A DNA stretch of 64,000 nt from Pseudorasbora parva (GCF_024679245.1 NC_090176.1:24817046-24881045); one strand, 5' to 3'. Positions 22,512 through 32,317 are shown, numbered from the stretch's first letter. Program-made: numbers and translations. The notes: a model not told the origin generated them from the letters alone.

Positions 22512-22520
22512 ATATTTAGT

Positions 22521-22636
22521 AACTGACCTGACCAGAGTTTGGTTTTTACAACTCAGAACTGTATTGATTTCTAGTTAGTAGACGACACTCGCGGCAGATT
22601 AGATTTGCTGCCGCTAGGGTGCATCTAGAGTTCTAG
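22521..22636 (-). mobile_element. M9 MITE, partial copy 4
   Basis: Reverse-oriented terminal piece only: CCTGACCAGAGTTTG through GCTGCCGCTAGGGTGCATC to TCTAGGCTA. It abuts the left end of the Tc1-like element. Confidence 0.75.
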
Positions 22637-23004
22637 GCTAAAAGGTATTGGGACACCCCTCCAAATCATTGAATTCAGGTCTTCCAATCACTTCAATGGC
22701 TACAGGGGAACAAAATCAAGCACCTAGGCATGCACACTGCTTCTACAAACATTTGTGAAAAAATGCGTCGCTCTGTGTGGTACCATGACAGGTTTCCATC
22801 TGTGCAATAAGTCCATTCGTGAATTTTCCTCACTACTAAATATTCCACAGTAAACTGTTAGTGGTATTATAACAAAGTCGAAGCAATTGGGAAAACCAGC
22901 AACCCAGCCACAAAGTGGAAGGGCAAGTAAAATCACAGAGCAGGGTCGAATGCTGAGCTACAGACCTCAAAACTTCATGTGGCCTTCAGATTAGATTAAG
23001 AACA

Positions 23005-23701
23005 GTGCATATAGAGCTTCAAGGAATAGGTTTTCATGGCTTAGCAGCTGCATCCAAGTCTTACATCACCAAGTGCAATGCAAAGCGTCAGATGCAGTGG
23101 TGTAAACCATGCCGCCACTGGACTCTAGATGGAGATGAGTTCTCTGGAGTGACGAATCACACATCTCTGTCTGGCAATTTGATGGATCAGTCTTGGTTTG
23201 GCGATTGCCAGGAGAACGGTAATTGTCTGAATACATTGTGCAAAGTGTAAGGTTTGGTGGGGGGGGGGGGGGTTGTGGTGTGCAGTTGTGACATGGTCCC
23301 TTAGTTCTAGTGTACAGAATTCTTAATGCTTCAGCATATCAAGACATTTTGGACAATTTCATGCTCCCAGTTTTGTGGGAACAGTTTGGGGATGGCCGTT
23401 CCTGTTCCTACATGACTGCGCACCAGTGCGCAAAGCAAGTTCCATAAAGATATGGATGAGCAAGTTTGGTGTGGAGGAACTTGTCTGCCCTGACCTCAAC
23501 CCAACTGAACACCTTTGGGATAAATTAGAGCGGAATCTACGAACCAGGCCTTTTCATCCAACATCAGTGGCTGACCTCACAAATGTGCTTCAAAAAGAAT
23601 GGTCAAAAAATCCCCAAAACACACTCATAAACCTTGTGGAAAGCCTTCCCAGAAGAGTTGGATCTGTTGCAGCAGCAAAGGGTGGCCCAAAACCATATTA
23701 A
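23005..23701 (+). pseudogene. Tc1-like transposase remnant
   Basis: Two frames survive. 23005-23250 encodes the region around the first catalytic Asp (GFHGLAAASK, then RHWTLDGDEF, degraded). 23375-23701 encodes HDCAPV, then PDLNPTEHLWDKLERNLR with the third acidic residue, ending ESLPRRV. A poly-G run (23259-23272), shifts and deletions break the frame between them. Non-functional. Confidence 0.8.
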
Positions 23702-24311
23702 AGGTGCAACATGCAACTTTTCCGTCCACTAGAGGGCGCCTATTCAAAGCAAAGGCGTAGTTTGATGACACCAAGTTTGAGCGCAGCATCTTGGTACATG
23801 TTGTCTTCACCTCTCAGCCGGTGGAAAATAGGACTCGGGCAGAAACCATGTTCATGGATGTGGTTATTACTTTAGTGTGAAGCAGAGTAGGGCCGAGTGT
23901 TGTGGAGCTGAGCGAGGCCGCTGGAGCGATTGTTAATTAGATGAACAACACACGCCTCGCGAGCAGGCCTTTTATTATGGCGCTATTTCCGAACACGAGT
24001 AGGAGGTAATGCAGCTCTGTTTATCATATAAGATACATTTGAGTGTGTTGAAAATTATGTTATGACGTTACTCTGTGCGTTTGCTCAGTGGCTGCCGAAG
24101 GGTAACACAGATATGACGCAACTGACATGCGACTCCATCAGATGCTACGCTCAGACGTCCTGGCTCCTTTGTTAAAATAGCAATTTTCTCACAATTTACA
24201 AATAGTTGGAAACATTTGGGATATTGTAAGTATTCATATATATATATATACAATATGGCCTAGAGGTTTTTGGATATTTTACTGCAAAAATACAACATAG
24301 TGCACCTTTAA
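23698..24311 (+). mobile_element. TTAA MITE, family M2, full-length
   Basis: Starts TTAAAGGTGCAACATGCAAC and ends ACATAGTGCACCTTTAA, with TTAA at 23698-23701 and 24308-24311. It is inserted into the Tc1-like element. A TA run at about 24236-24251 lies inside it. Confidence 0.9.
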
Positions 24312-24955
24312 ACATTACAGATTAAGAATGGGATGTCATTAAAGTTCATGTGCATGTACAGGCAGACGTCTCAAAACTTTTGGCAATATAGTGCCAGGGA
24401 GCTTCACTATTAATAATATAGTAATATTGTTTCATTTTTTTTTCTGAAATAGTTTAAAATAGTTCAAATTGAATTTAAAAATCAGATTAATTTATTTAAT
24501 TTTTAATATAAGCGGTATAATATAGTCAGCCGTATGTCTATTGTAAAATACACTGTAAAGTAATACATAATTGCTAAGAACTTTTAAACCTTCAGTACCA
24601 ATTAAAACAGCATCCTTTCCCAATTGTTCAATGTCAGCCTCTATCAAGTTTTGTTATATTATTTACTGACTGAACAAACCCAAACGTATTCTGCTCACAA
24701 CAATTAATAAAAGACTTCTCTGCTTTGACCTACAATACTCTGTGTGATCAAATCCGAGTTCTATTTTCCACAAGGATACAGCAAGATCAAAGCAAATTTG
24801 AGAGTAACCTTTCTTCTCCGGCCTTCGGATAGAATGTTTTTTCTTTTGTTTCATTTCATTTCACTTTGTCCTTCCAAGACCTTAAATGGGAACGAAAGGC
24901 ACCCTCAACTGGAACAAAACCTAAATGTCACAGGCTGATTTTATTTTATTTGTCT

Positions 24956-25069
<114 letters not shown>

Positions 25070-26040
25070 AAACCCAAAGAAAACTCATTGATGCTGCTGA
25101 TTTTTACAGCACACCGCTGCCGGTAAATAATAAATGAAATTCTCTTTTGGAGCACTTCTTAATAAAAAAGTATTTTCCATCCTGGGTTCACTGGAAGTCA
25201 TTGTGGCCCAGTGTGAACTGAAGTGGTTTTGCCCTGCATCCCTCTGGGAGCAAAGCCAGGTCCCTTTGTTTGTGTCCCTTCACTTCACCTCCTGCGGCAA
25301 TAATATCAATCCTTCTCCAACCAGGCAGGATAGCACAAAGACAACACACAAACAAACAGGTCATGCACCACCAAGAGATTTTTAAAGCAGACACATTTTA
25401 TTCAGTCAATAATATATTGACAAAACGACTAAACACAAGTATTTATGCAAAAACCCATATAAAGCTCACAGAGATGTAAGGATTTCATTTAATGTGAACG
25501 TCAACAGAGACAGTGACTAAGAGAAGTACCTTTAAAGGCTAATTTCACATCTATTCCCCTGGTTCAATTATCTATCTGTTTGTGTTTGATGTCTTAATGC
25601 GGTGGAGGGGGGTGGAGGGAGGGGGCGCTCATTATCGGACAGCTGCTGTGTTGCTCCGGTGCTCACTGGCTGTCAATTTCTGGACAGATGGGTTTGCAGA
25701 CCGCAGCCTGAGAGGAACCACTGACCATCAACAGCACAAGCAGCCACCGCCCTCAGATTCACTTTCACAAGAAACCCTGCTAAAATATTGGTGTCTCTGT
25801 CACTGAAACATAAGCACTGTTCCAAAACCTAGATAGCTGCCTTTTTGCATACCACCACCTACATAAACAACATCCTAATTTGCCACTGATTTTCATATGT
25901 GGTTTTATAATGGGGTCTTTATATTTATGAGTAAAATAAGGTCTGTGGTAAACCAAACTTGACAATACTTGAATGTTTTGTTTTGCAACGTAAACTGCAC
26001 GCACTCACAACCCAAACGTTCTTATCTAGTTACTTATTAG

Positions 26041-26345
26041 CAGTGTTGGTGGTAAGGCATCACAAGTAACGTGAGTTATGCAATCTGATACTTTTTTCCA
26101 AGTTACTATTAAAGTAACGCATTACATTTAAATGTACAACAAAATATCTGAGTTTCAAATAAGTAATGCAAGTTACTTTGTTTTCCCATTTATTAACTGA
26201 CACCTCTCCTGTCCCCATGTTTAGAGAAATCGTCAGTACTAAGGCGTTATGTAAGGGATAATGTACACCCAGCCAGTTGTTATCACGTCACTCTGAAGAG
26301 GTTTATTCTGCGATAACAACCGGCTGGGTGTCCATTATCCCGCTT
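26041..26345. mobile_element. hAT-like element fragment with strong hairpin
   Basis: Begins CAGTGTTGGTGGTAAGGC, a terminus common to a large fish hAT family, followed by AAAGTAACGCATTACATTT. At 26255-26284 and 26312-26341 are 30-bp inverted arms (two mismatches) around a 27-bp loop. No right terminus was found before the DIRS element begins at 26440. Confidence 0.5.
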
Positions 26346-26439
26346 ATTACATTGCTACTTGTCTCAAGCAAATTAGATATGAAATGTTGTCTTGAGTTTA
26401 AATATATTATTAGCTCTTACGCAAAGCTTCCGCTGAGAA

Positions 26440-26676
26440 AACGTCTCGGGTTACTATTGTAACCCTTGTTCCCTGAGAGGGAACGAGACACTGCGTCGTC
26501 GAGTGACGACACTCTGGGAACGCCCCCAGCGTGACGGCTCTGAAGTATGAATGAAATCAGCCACCAATCCGATTGGTGCAACGTCGTGACGTAACCGGCG
26601 ACGGCGTACACGGAAGCTATAAGAAGGCGCCGCCCCAAACAACAGACAGCCTTTGCGATGAAGCGAGCGCTCTACG
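26440..26676. repeat. DIRS inverted terminal repeat (element 3' side)
   Basis: Complementary to about 31587-31798 from 26491 inwards; the outermost 50 bp (AACGTCTCGGGTTACTATTG onward) are unique to this end. It contains the TATA-like CTATAAG at 26618-26624. Confidence 0.9.
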
Positions 26677-26693
26677 TGTAGGTGTGGCGACGA

Positions 26694-26806
26694 GACGCAG
26701 TGTCTCGTTCCCTCTCAGGGAACAAGGGTTACAATAGTAACCCGAGACGTTCCCTATATCGAGGGAACTCAACACTGCGTCGTCGAGTGACGACACTCTG
26801 GGAACG
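26694..26806. repeat. DIRS internal complementary region
   Basis: Positions 26694-26751 are the reverse complement of the left outer end. Positions 26749-26806 are the reverse complement of the right outer end. The two halves share GTT at 26749-26751. In the DIRS replication model this segment templates joining of the two ends into a circle. Confidence 0.92.
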
Positions 26807-26870
26807 TCAATACCCACTATGCCACACCGAGACACGCCCATCCTGGTGTGAAGCTGGAGCCCAGGCACAC

Positions 26871-27878
26871 TCAGGACGCAAGCACTCTAGCACCCGGCGT
26901 AGCCGGGAGGTCCAGCTTATAAAATCTTATAAAGGTGTGTGGATTAGCCCAACCCGCCGCCTCACATATCTCAATAAGTGAGGCTCCCGAAAGGAGGGCC
27001 ACCGAGGAGGCCAAGCCCCTCGTAGAGTGAGCCCTCACGGCCATGGGTGAAGGCATATTGCGCACCCGATAAGCCGTGGCTATCGCCTGCACGATCCAGT
27101 TACTAATAGTCTGTCTCGCCGCAGGCAACCCTTTCTTAGGGGGGCCAAAGCACACCAGAAGCTGGTCCGATTTCCTCCATTGAGCCGACCTGTCTAGATA
27201 GATCCTCAATGCCCTAACCGGGCAGAGCAGGTGCAGCCTAGCTTCCTCTGCCGTCGCGTGAGGCGGAGGATGAAAAGCCTGAAGAAATACTGACCCCATC
27301 CCTGAAGATGGGACCTTGGGCACGTAACCCGGTCTGGGATGCAAGATAGCTTTCACCCCGCCCGGGGCAAACTCCAAGCAAGTAGGCGTGACCGCCAATG
27401 CCTGGAGGTCCCCCACTCTCCTCAGAGAAGTGATGGCGAGGAGAAATGCTACCTTCAGGGTCAGATTTCTCGCCTCAGCCGACTCCAACGGTTCGAAGGG
27501 GGCCTCAGCCAACCCTTCCAGAACCACTGCCAGGTCCCAAGCCGGGACTCTGGGATGAGCCGCAGGCCTCAATCTCCTAGCCCCACGGAGAAAACGCACA
27601 ACCAAGTGGTGTCTACCCAAAGGGCCCCCTTCCAAAGGCGAGTGGAAAGCCCCTATGGCTGCCACATACACCTTCAGCGTGGATGGGGTCAAACCAGCGG
27701 AGAAACGGTCTTGGAGGAACTCCAGTACTGAAGTGACTGCGCAGTCAACTGGGTCCACCCCCCTTTCTCTACACCAGCTAGTGAAGACATTCCACTTTAG
27801 GCTATACAGTTTCCTCGTAGAGGGAGCCCTAGAGCTGAGAATGGTCTCAACGACCTCTTGTGGCAGACCCTCCTCTAG
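26871..27878 (-). CDS. DIRS tyrosine recombinase (integrase) domain
   Basis: Site-specific recombinase thought to integrate the circular DNA copy. The open frame extends right to 29216 but there it overlaps the RT frame; the recognisable domain covers about the last 320 residues. The N-terminal core-binding part begins RAPSTRKLYSLKW. Catalytic residues seen: Arg in SLRRVGDL, the HxxR box in AHSTRG, and Tyr in FIRFYKLD near the C-terminus, giving the R…HxxR…Y signature. The last residues precede the internal complementary region by about 65 bp. The initiation mechanism is unclear: the frame has no convincing ATG and may rely on frameshifting or re-initiation from the RT frame. Confidence 0.9.
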   Translation of the reverse strand, partial: LEEGLPQEVVETILSSRAPSTRKLYSLKWNVFTSWCRERGVDPVDCAVTSVLEFLQDRFSAGLTPSTLKVYVAAIGAFHSPLEGGPLGRHHLVVRFLRGARRLRPAAHPRVPAWDLAVVLEGLAEAPFEPLESAEARNLTLKVAFLLAITSLRRVGDLQALAVTPTCLEFAPGGVKAILHPRPGYVPKVPSSGMGSVFLQAFHPPPHATAEEARLHLLCPVRALRIYLDRSAQWRKSDQLLVCFGPPKKGLPAARQTISNWIVQAIATAYRVRNMPSPMAVRAHSTRGLASSVALLSGASLIEICEAAGWANPHTFIRFYKLDLPATPGARVLAS

Positions 27879-29860
27879 GTACTGTGCCCCCTCAGAGGCC
27901 AGACCCAGAGGTTCCACAACTCTGGCCTGGGGTGGAAAATCACACCCCCTGCCTGAGACAGCAAGTCCCTCCTCAGAGGGACCTGCCACGGGGTTCCGTC
28001 TAGAAGTGCCACAATGTCGGAGAACCAAGCTCGGGACGGCCACCGGGGTGCCACTAATAGGAGGCTGACGCCCTCCCGGCGGACTCGCTCTAGAACTCCC
28101 GGGAGCAGAACGATCGGGGGAAATGCGTACAGACGCTGCCTCAGCCACGTCTGTGTCATGGCATCCAGCCCCAACGGGGCCGGAGGCCTGAGGCTGAACC
28201 ACAGTGGGCAGTGGGTCGTTTCTACGGAAGCAAACAGATCCACTTCCACTGGGCCGAACCTCTTGCACATGGCCTCCACCACCTCTGGGTGGAGCCGCCA
28301 CTCCCCGGGCCTCAGCCCCTGCCTCGACAGGACATCTGCTCCCTGGTTCTGGTCCCCTGGGACATACATCGCTCTGAGAGACGACAGTTTCCCCTGGGAC
28401 CACAGGAGGATCTGAAGCGCCAACCTGCATAGTGGGCGTGACCTCAGACCCCCCTGGTGATTGAGATACGATACCACCGACGTATTGTCGGATCGTATCA
28501 GGACATGGTGGCCGTGAAGGTCTGGGAGAAAGCTCCTCAAAGCTTTGTAAACCGCCAACATTTCCAAGCAATTTATGTGCCAGGAGGAATGTTGGGGTCC
28601 CCATGAACCCCTCATGAACCGGCCTTCCATGACCGCGCCCCAGCCCGTGAGGGAGGCGTCTGTTGAAAGGATCTTCCTGCAACATAACGCTCCTAACACA
28701 GGCCCTTGGGACAGGAACCTCGGATCCTTCCATATAACGAGGGAACGAAGGCATCCGCGCGTTACCCTGATCATACGGAAAGGTTTTCCCCTCGAGGAAA
28801 ACCCCTTGGTTCCTAGCCACCACTGGAGGGGCCTCATGTATAGCAGACCCAACGGAATTACGTTGGATGCTGCTGCCATGAGTCCCAGCAGTCTCTGAAA
28901 CTGCTTCACAGTGCGGCTGTGGCCTAGCTTCACCCCTGAGACCTCCGCCAGTATAGAACCCACCCGTGCGGGAGACATGCTCGCCCGCATCGAGGTTGAG
29001 TCCCATACCACCCCGAGGAACGTGGTCCTCTGGGCGGGTATCAACACGCTCTTGGCCGTGTTCAGTCTCAGCCCCAAGCACCTGAGATGGGCTAAAACGA
29101 CATCTCGATGCCGAATCGCCATCTCGCGCGACTTTGCCATAATGAGCCAGTCGTCGATGTAATTCAGCACACGGATGCCCTGCAGCCTCATAGGGGCCAG
29201 AGCTGCATCCATGCACTTCGTGAAGGTGCGAGGGGAAAGAGCTAGACCGAAAGGAAGCATCCGATATTGGTACGCTTCGCCCCCGAAAGCGAACCTCAGG
29301 AACTTCCTGTGGGCAGGAAGGATGGAGACATGAAAATATGCGTCCTTTAGATCTATCGTGACGAACCAGTCCTCGAACTGGATCAGATTCACGATCATTT
29401 GAATTGTGAGCATCTTGAACCTGAATCTCCTCAGAGACCGATTCAAGTACCTCAGATCTAATATTGGACGTAAGCCTCCACCCTTTTTAGGAACAATGAA
29501 ATAACGGCTGTAAAAGCCCGACTCCCTGTCTGGCGGAGGGATTTTCTCTATCGCCCCCTTGACCAGCAGAGACTGCACTTCTTGTTCCATAACCTGCCTC
29601 TGGGCCGGGGGGACCACAGTCCAGACCACCCCGCTGAACTTCGGTGGTGGAACTCTGAACTGCAATCTGTACCCCCTTCCCACTGTACTCAGGACCCAAG
29701 CAGAAATATTCGGGAGGCACATCCATGCGCCGATATATTCTACTAGGGGAACCAGCCTCTCGAGGCTGGTCTCTGGTACCCACCGAACCCCCTGCCCGAC
29801 CCCCTGAAGCGGCCACCCGGCAGAGCTTAGTCGGGGAGGATTTTCGGTGTGCGCACACAT
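27875..29860 (-). CDS. DIRS reverse transcriptase / RNase H polyprotein
   Basis: Copies element RNA into DNA. The frame is open from 29956; the first ATG in it is at 29860. Numbering from 29956, the RT shows LKDAYFHV at about 203, the LPFGLALSPR block and YIDD at 266-269. RNase H shows STDAS (D433), the ECLEML-like block with E465, RSDN (D490) and GADVLSR (D541). After it comes a conserved tail, VEVDLFAS to the C-terminus, in the position of the methylase-like domain of DIRS elements; I do not see a canonical methyltransferase catalytic motif in it. Its 3' end overlaps the recombinase frame. Confidence 0.92.
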   Translation of the reverse strand: MCAHTENPPRLSSAGWPLQGVGQGVRWVPETSLERLVPLVEYIGAWMCLPNISAWVLSTVGRGYRLQFRVPPPKFSGVVWTVVPPAQRQVMEQEVQSLLVKGAIEKIPPPDRESGFYSRYFIVPKKGGGLRPILDLRYLNRSLRRFRFKMLTIQMIVNLIQFEDWFVTIDLKDAYFHVSILPAHRKFLRFAFGGEAYQYRMLPFGLALSPRTFTKCMDAALAPMRLQGIRVLNYIDDWLIMAKSREMAIRHRDVVLAHLRCLGLRLNTAKSVLIPAQRTTFLGVVWDSTSMRASMSPARVGSILAEVSGVKLGHSRTVKQFQRLLGLMAAASNVIPLGLLYMRPLQWWLGTKGFSSRGKPFRMIRVTRGCLRSLVIWKDPRFLSQGPVLGALCCRKILSTDASLTGWGAVMEGRFMRGSWGPQHSSWHINCLEMLAVYKALRSFLPDLHGHHVLIRSDNTSVVSYLNHQGGLRSRPLCRLALQILLWSQGKLSSLRAMYVPGDQNQGADVLSRQGLRPGEWRLHPEVVEAMCKRFGPVEVDLFASVETTHCPLWFSLRPPAPLGLDAMTQTWLRQRLYAFPPIVLLPGVLERVRREGVSLLLVAPRWPSRAWFSDIVALLDGTPWQVPLRRDLLSQAGGVIFHPRPELWNLWVWPLRGHST

Positions 29861-30042
29861 TCGCTGCCCCGCCGCAGGTCGATTTCGAGGCGGCTGGGAC
29901 GGCGCACGTACGCGGGAAACCGATGAGGCCCGAAGCGTTGTTAACGGCGGGAACACAACATCGATTTCCCCAGAGCTGCGGGCTCGGAACGACCTCGGTC
30001 GTCCGCCCCCGGGAGGGCCAGCTCTGAGCGATCCTGCCGCAG

Positions 30043-31524
30043 CTAGGACCGCTTGCCAGAAGCCTTCTTCGCCTGAAGGACTTCCCTCAAGTCGCCCTTC
30101 GGCTTAGAAGACTTCTGGCGAGAACGTCGCCTCCTTTGCCAGGCTCCCTCGGGAGGGGCGCGGGAAGCGACGCTCTCCTTTTGCGCCTGTCTGTGGGCGC
30201 TGGTGGAGGGCCGGGACTGGCCACCAGAGACCTCCCTGCTGGCTACAGGAGGCCCCTGGCGGCGAGGGAGATACTGCCGGAAAGCCGCCGACTGTTTCCT
30301 CACCTCCTGGAATCTCTCGACAACGCTATTGACTGCGTCGCCGAAGAGACCCACAGGAGCTATCGGGGAATCCAGAAGGAAGGATTTCTCCTTCTCCTTC
30401 ATCCCCGACAGGTTTAACCACAGGTGCCTCTCCACGCACACCATGCCAGCCATAGAGCGGCCGATAGCACGGGCCGTCTCTTTGGTGACGCGGAGAGACA
30501 AGTCGGTAGCTTTCCGCAGCTCTGTAATATCGTCCGGAGACGGACCCTCTCCCTCATCTAGCTCTTTGAGGAGCTCAGCTTGGTATGCCTGCAGTACCGC
30601 CATGGTGTGCAGGCAACTACCAGCTCTACCGGCCGCTCGATATGCCCTGCCCACCAGGGACGACGTGTCCCTGCATGGCTTGGTGGGCAGGACAGGGGCT
30701 TTCAGGGACGCTGCTGCCTCGGGAGACAGATAGCTCGCTAACGCCTCCTCGACGCGAGGCAGCGTCCCATAACCAGCCTCAGCCGCGCCCACGACACACC
30801 CGAAGTCGAGAACTGGGGGTGTCGATAGGCGCGACGAGTATGGTTTTCCCCATGATTTGCACAACTCGTTATGCAAATCCGGGAAAAACGGCAAGCCCCT
30901 GCGTGGCGGCTGAGCACGCTTTTTGAAGAAGCGTCCATCCAACCTGCTCACAGGCTGGACTTCCACCTCTTCCTGTGGCCAGTCGATACTGAGTTTGGCC
31001 ACAGCACGTGTCAGCACGTCCACCAGCTCTTCTTGAGCGGGAGAGTGAAGAGGTGAATTCACCTGCACTCCGCCCGCCTCCAGGCTGAACTGATCTGATC
31101 CCTCGGAATCAGACAGCATCAGCACTGGGTTATCAACCTCGTGGGAAGAAGCCGCAGCGCGGGCTTCCTCACGAGGCGGAAGAGCGTCTGAATCATCGGA
31201 CGAGGATTGGGAAGATGCCTCAGCATGCCCGCCTCCCGTCGCGAGATCCAGTTGTGAGCCCCAGGATCTACGCCGCCGCGCTGCCTCAACAGACGCGGGA
31301 CCAGACCCACGGGGCTCGCGAGCCTGACCGCCTTCGGTGAAGACGGCCAGCCGTGAGCGCAGCACCCGGAGCGGCAGCCTCTCACACTCGCTGCAGGCGG
31401 CACCCTCAAGCGCCGCCTGAGCGTGCTGCGCTCCGAGACACTGCACACACAGCTGGTGTGTGTCCGAGCCCGTGATAAAGCACGGGCACGGATGAACACA
31501 CCTTCTAAATTGCTCGCTTGCCAT
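30043..31524 (-). CDS. DIRS gag-like protein (493 aa)
   Basis: First frame of the element, presumed to package RNA. The start is the ATG at 31524 (MASEQFRRC) in good context (AGCATGG); the frame upstream has only a TTG. The N-terminus carries a cysteine cluster (CPC, then LCVQCLG, then CSECERL) suggesting a zinc-binding knuckle. The middle is acidic and serine-rich (SSQSSSDDSD) and the C-terminus is basic (RQRRRRSRQKSSKPKG-like), suited to nucleic acid binding. It ends about 90 bp before the start of the open RT frame. Confidence 0.85.
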   Translation of the reverse strand: MASEQFRRCVHPCPCFITGSDTHQLCVQCLGAQHAQAALEGAACSECERLPLRVLRSRLAVFTEGGQAREPRGSGPASVEAARRRRSWGSQLDLATGGGHAEASSQSSSDDSDALPPREEARAAASSHEVDNPVLMLSDSEGSDQFSLEAGGVQVNSPLHSPAQEELVDVLTRAVAKLSIDWPQEEVEVQPVSRLDGRFFKKRAQPPRRGLPFFPDLHNELCKSWGKPYSSRLSTPPVLDFGCVVGAAEAGYGTLPRVEEALASYLSPEAAASLKAPVLPTKPCRDTSSLVGRAYRAAGRAGSCLHTMAVLQAYQAELLKELDEGEGPSPDDITELRKATDLSLRVTKETARAIGRSMAGMVCVERHLWLNLSGMKEKEKSFLLDSPIAPVGLFGDAVNSVVERFQEVRKQSAAFRQYLPRRQGPPVASREVSGGQSRPSTSAHRQAQKESVASRAPPEGAWQRRRRSRQKSSKPKGDLREVLQAKKASGKRS

Positions 31525-31586
31525 GCTTATTCGAAAAAGGGACTGATATTCAGACAGACAACAGTAAATAGACAAACAATATTCAC

Positions 31587-31798
31587 ACAGAGCGCCTCGC
31601 TGAAGAGCAAAGACTGTCTGTTGTTTGGGGCGGCGCCTTCTTATAGCTTCCGTGTACGCCGTCGCCGGTTACGTCACGACGTTGCACCAATCGGATTGGT
31701 GGCTGATTTCATTCATACTTCAGAGCCGTCACGCTGGGGGCGTTCCCAGAGTGTCGTCACTCGACGACGCAGTGTTGAGTTCCCTCGATATAGGGAAC
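31587..31798. repeat. DIRS inverted terminal repeat (element 5' side, promoter end)
   Basis: Inverted copy of 26491-26676, plus a unique outer end reading (minus strand) GTTCCCTATATCGAGGGAAC. On the minus strand CTATAAG occurs at 31640-31646, upstream of the gag-like ATG at 31524, and is the likely promoter element. Confidence 0.9.
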
Positions 31799-31885
31799 AG
31801 TTCCAAACTGCTTCAGGACTACATCTATTGCTGAAAAGATTTTTTTATTTTACCATAGGCTATATGTTGAAATCAATGCTGAAAG

Positions 31886-32300
31886 GGATAGTTCACTCAA
31901 AAATGAAAATTAGCCAATATTTTCTCACCCTCAAGTCATCCAGGAGTAAATGACAATCTCCTTTCAGATAAATCTTAGCTATAGCTATAAAGGCCCTGGC
32001 AAATCCAAGCATTATAATTGCAGTTAGTTTTTGAAGTCCATAAAAATGCATCTGTCCATCAAATTATTTGCTCCACATGGCTCTGGTGGCTTCTGAAGCG
32101 AATCGATGCGTTTGTGTAAAAAAAAAAGAATCCATACTTAAAGCTTAAAGCTCTGGCCAATCGCCTTCCGTGGAAAAAGTGTGGAAAGTGCCTTTTCGCA
32201 AATTAAGATGCTTACGCTACATCTGAAGACCAGAGGCACTTTCAACACTTTTTCCATAAATTGAATATGGAAGGTGTATACAGAATATGGAAAAAAAAAT
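31886..32300. mobile_element. MITE fragment with GGGATAGTTCACTCAAAAAT end
   Basis: Starts with the widespread fish motif of TTAA-type foldback elements (compare 46557). It has internal mirrored blocks (GTGGAAAAAGTG near 32171 and CACTTTTTCC near 32250), consistent with half of a foldback element. The right end is not defined. Confidence 0.45.
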
Positions 32301-32317
32301 GAAATATTGATTTTTCG

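Larger units (their letters stand above)
22634..24393 (+). mobile_element. Tc1-like transposon (decayed) with nested MITE
   Basis: The left end region AAAGGTATTGGGACACCCC and right end CAGACGTCTCAAAACTTTTG are those of a common fish Tc1 family. The transposase (plus strand, pieces from about 22770 to 23701) is broken by deletions and shifts. A TTAA MITE (23698-24311) sits just after the transposase stop. Confidence 0.8.
26440..31798 (-). mobile_element. DIRS1-like tyrosine-recombinase retrotransposon, structurally complete
   Basis: A 5.36-kb element transcribed right to left. It has inverted terminal repeats (26440-26676 and about 31587-31798) and an internal complementary region (26694-26806), and three overlapping frames: gag-like, RT/RNase H and tyrosine recombinase. 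DIRS elements are known to copy through a circular intermediate and integrate by recombinase without a target-site duplication; none is seen here. The outer ends both read AAC, and in the internal region the two end copies overlap on that trinucleotide (GTT). All long frames are open, so this is a young copy. Confidence 0.93.

Noticed and set aside
27339..30926. Plus-strand ORFs of 70-176 aa across the DIRS element
   Set aside because: GC-rich antisense shadows of gag, RT and recombinase; no domains.
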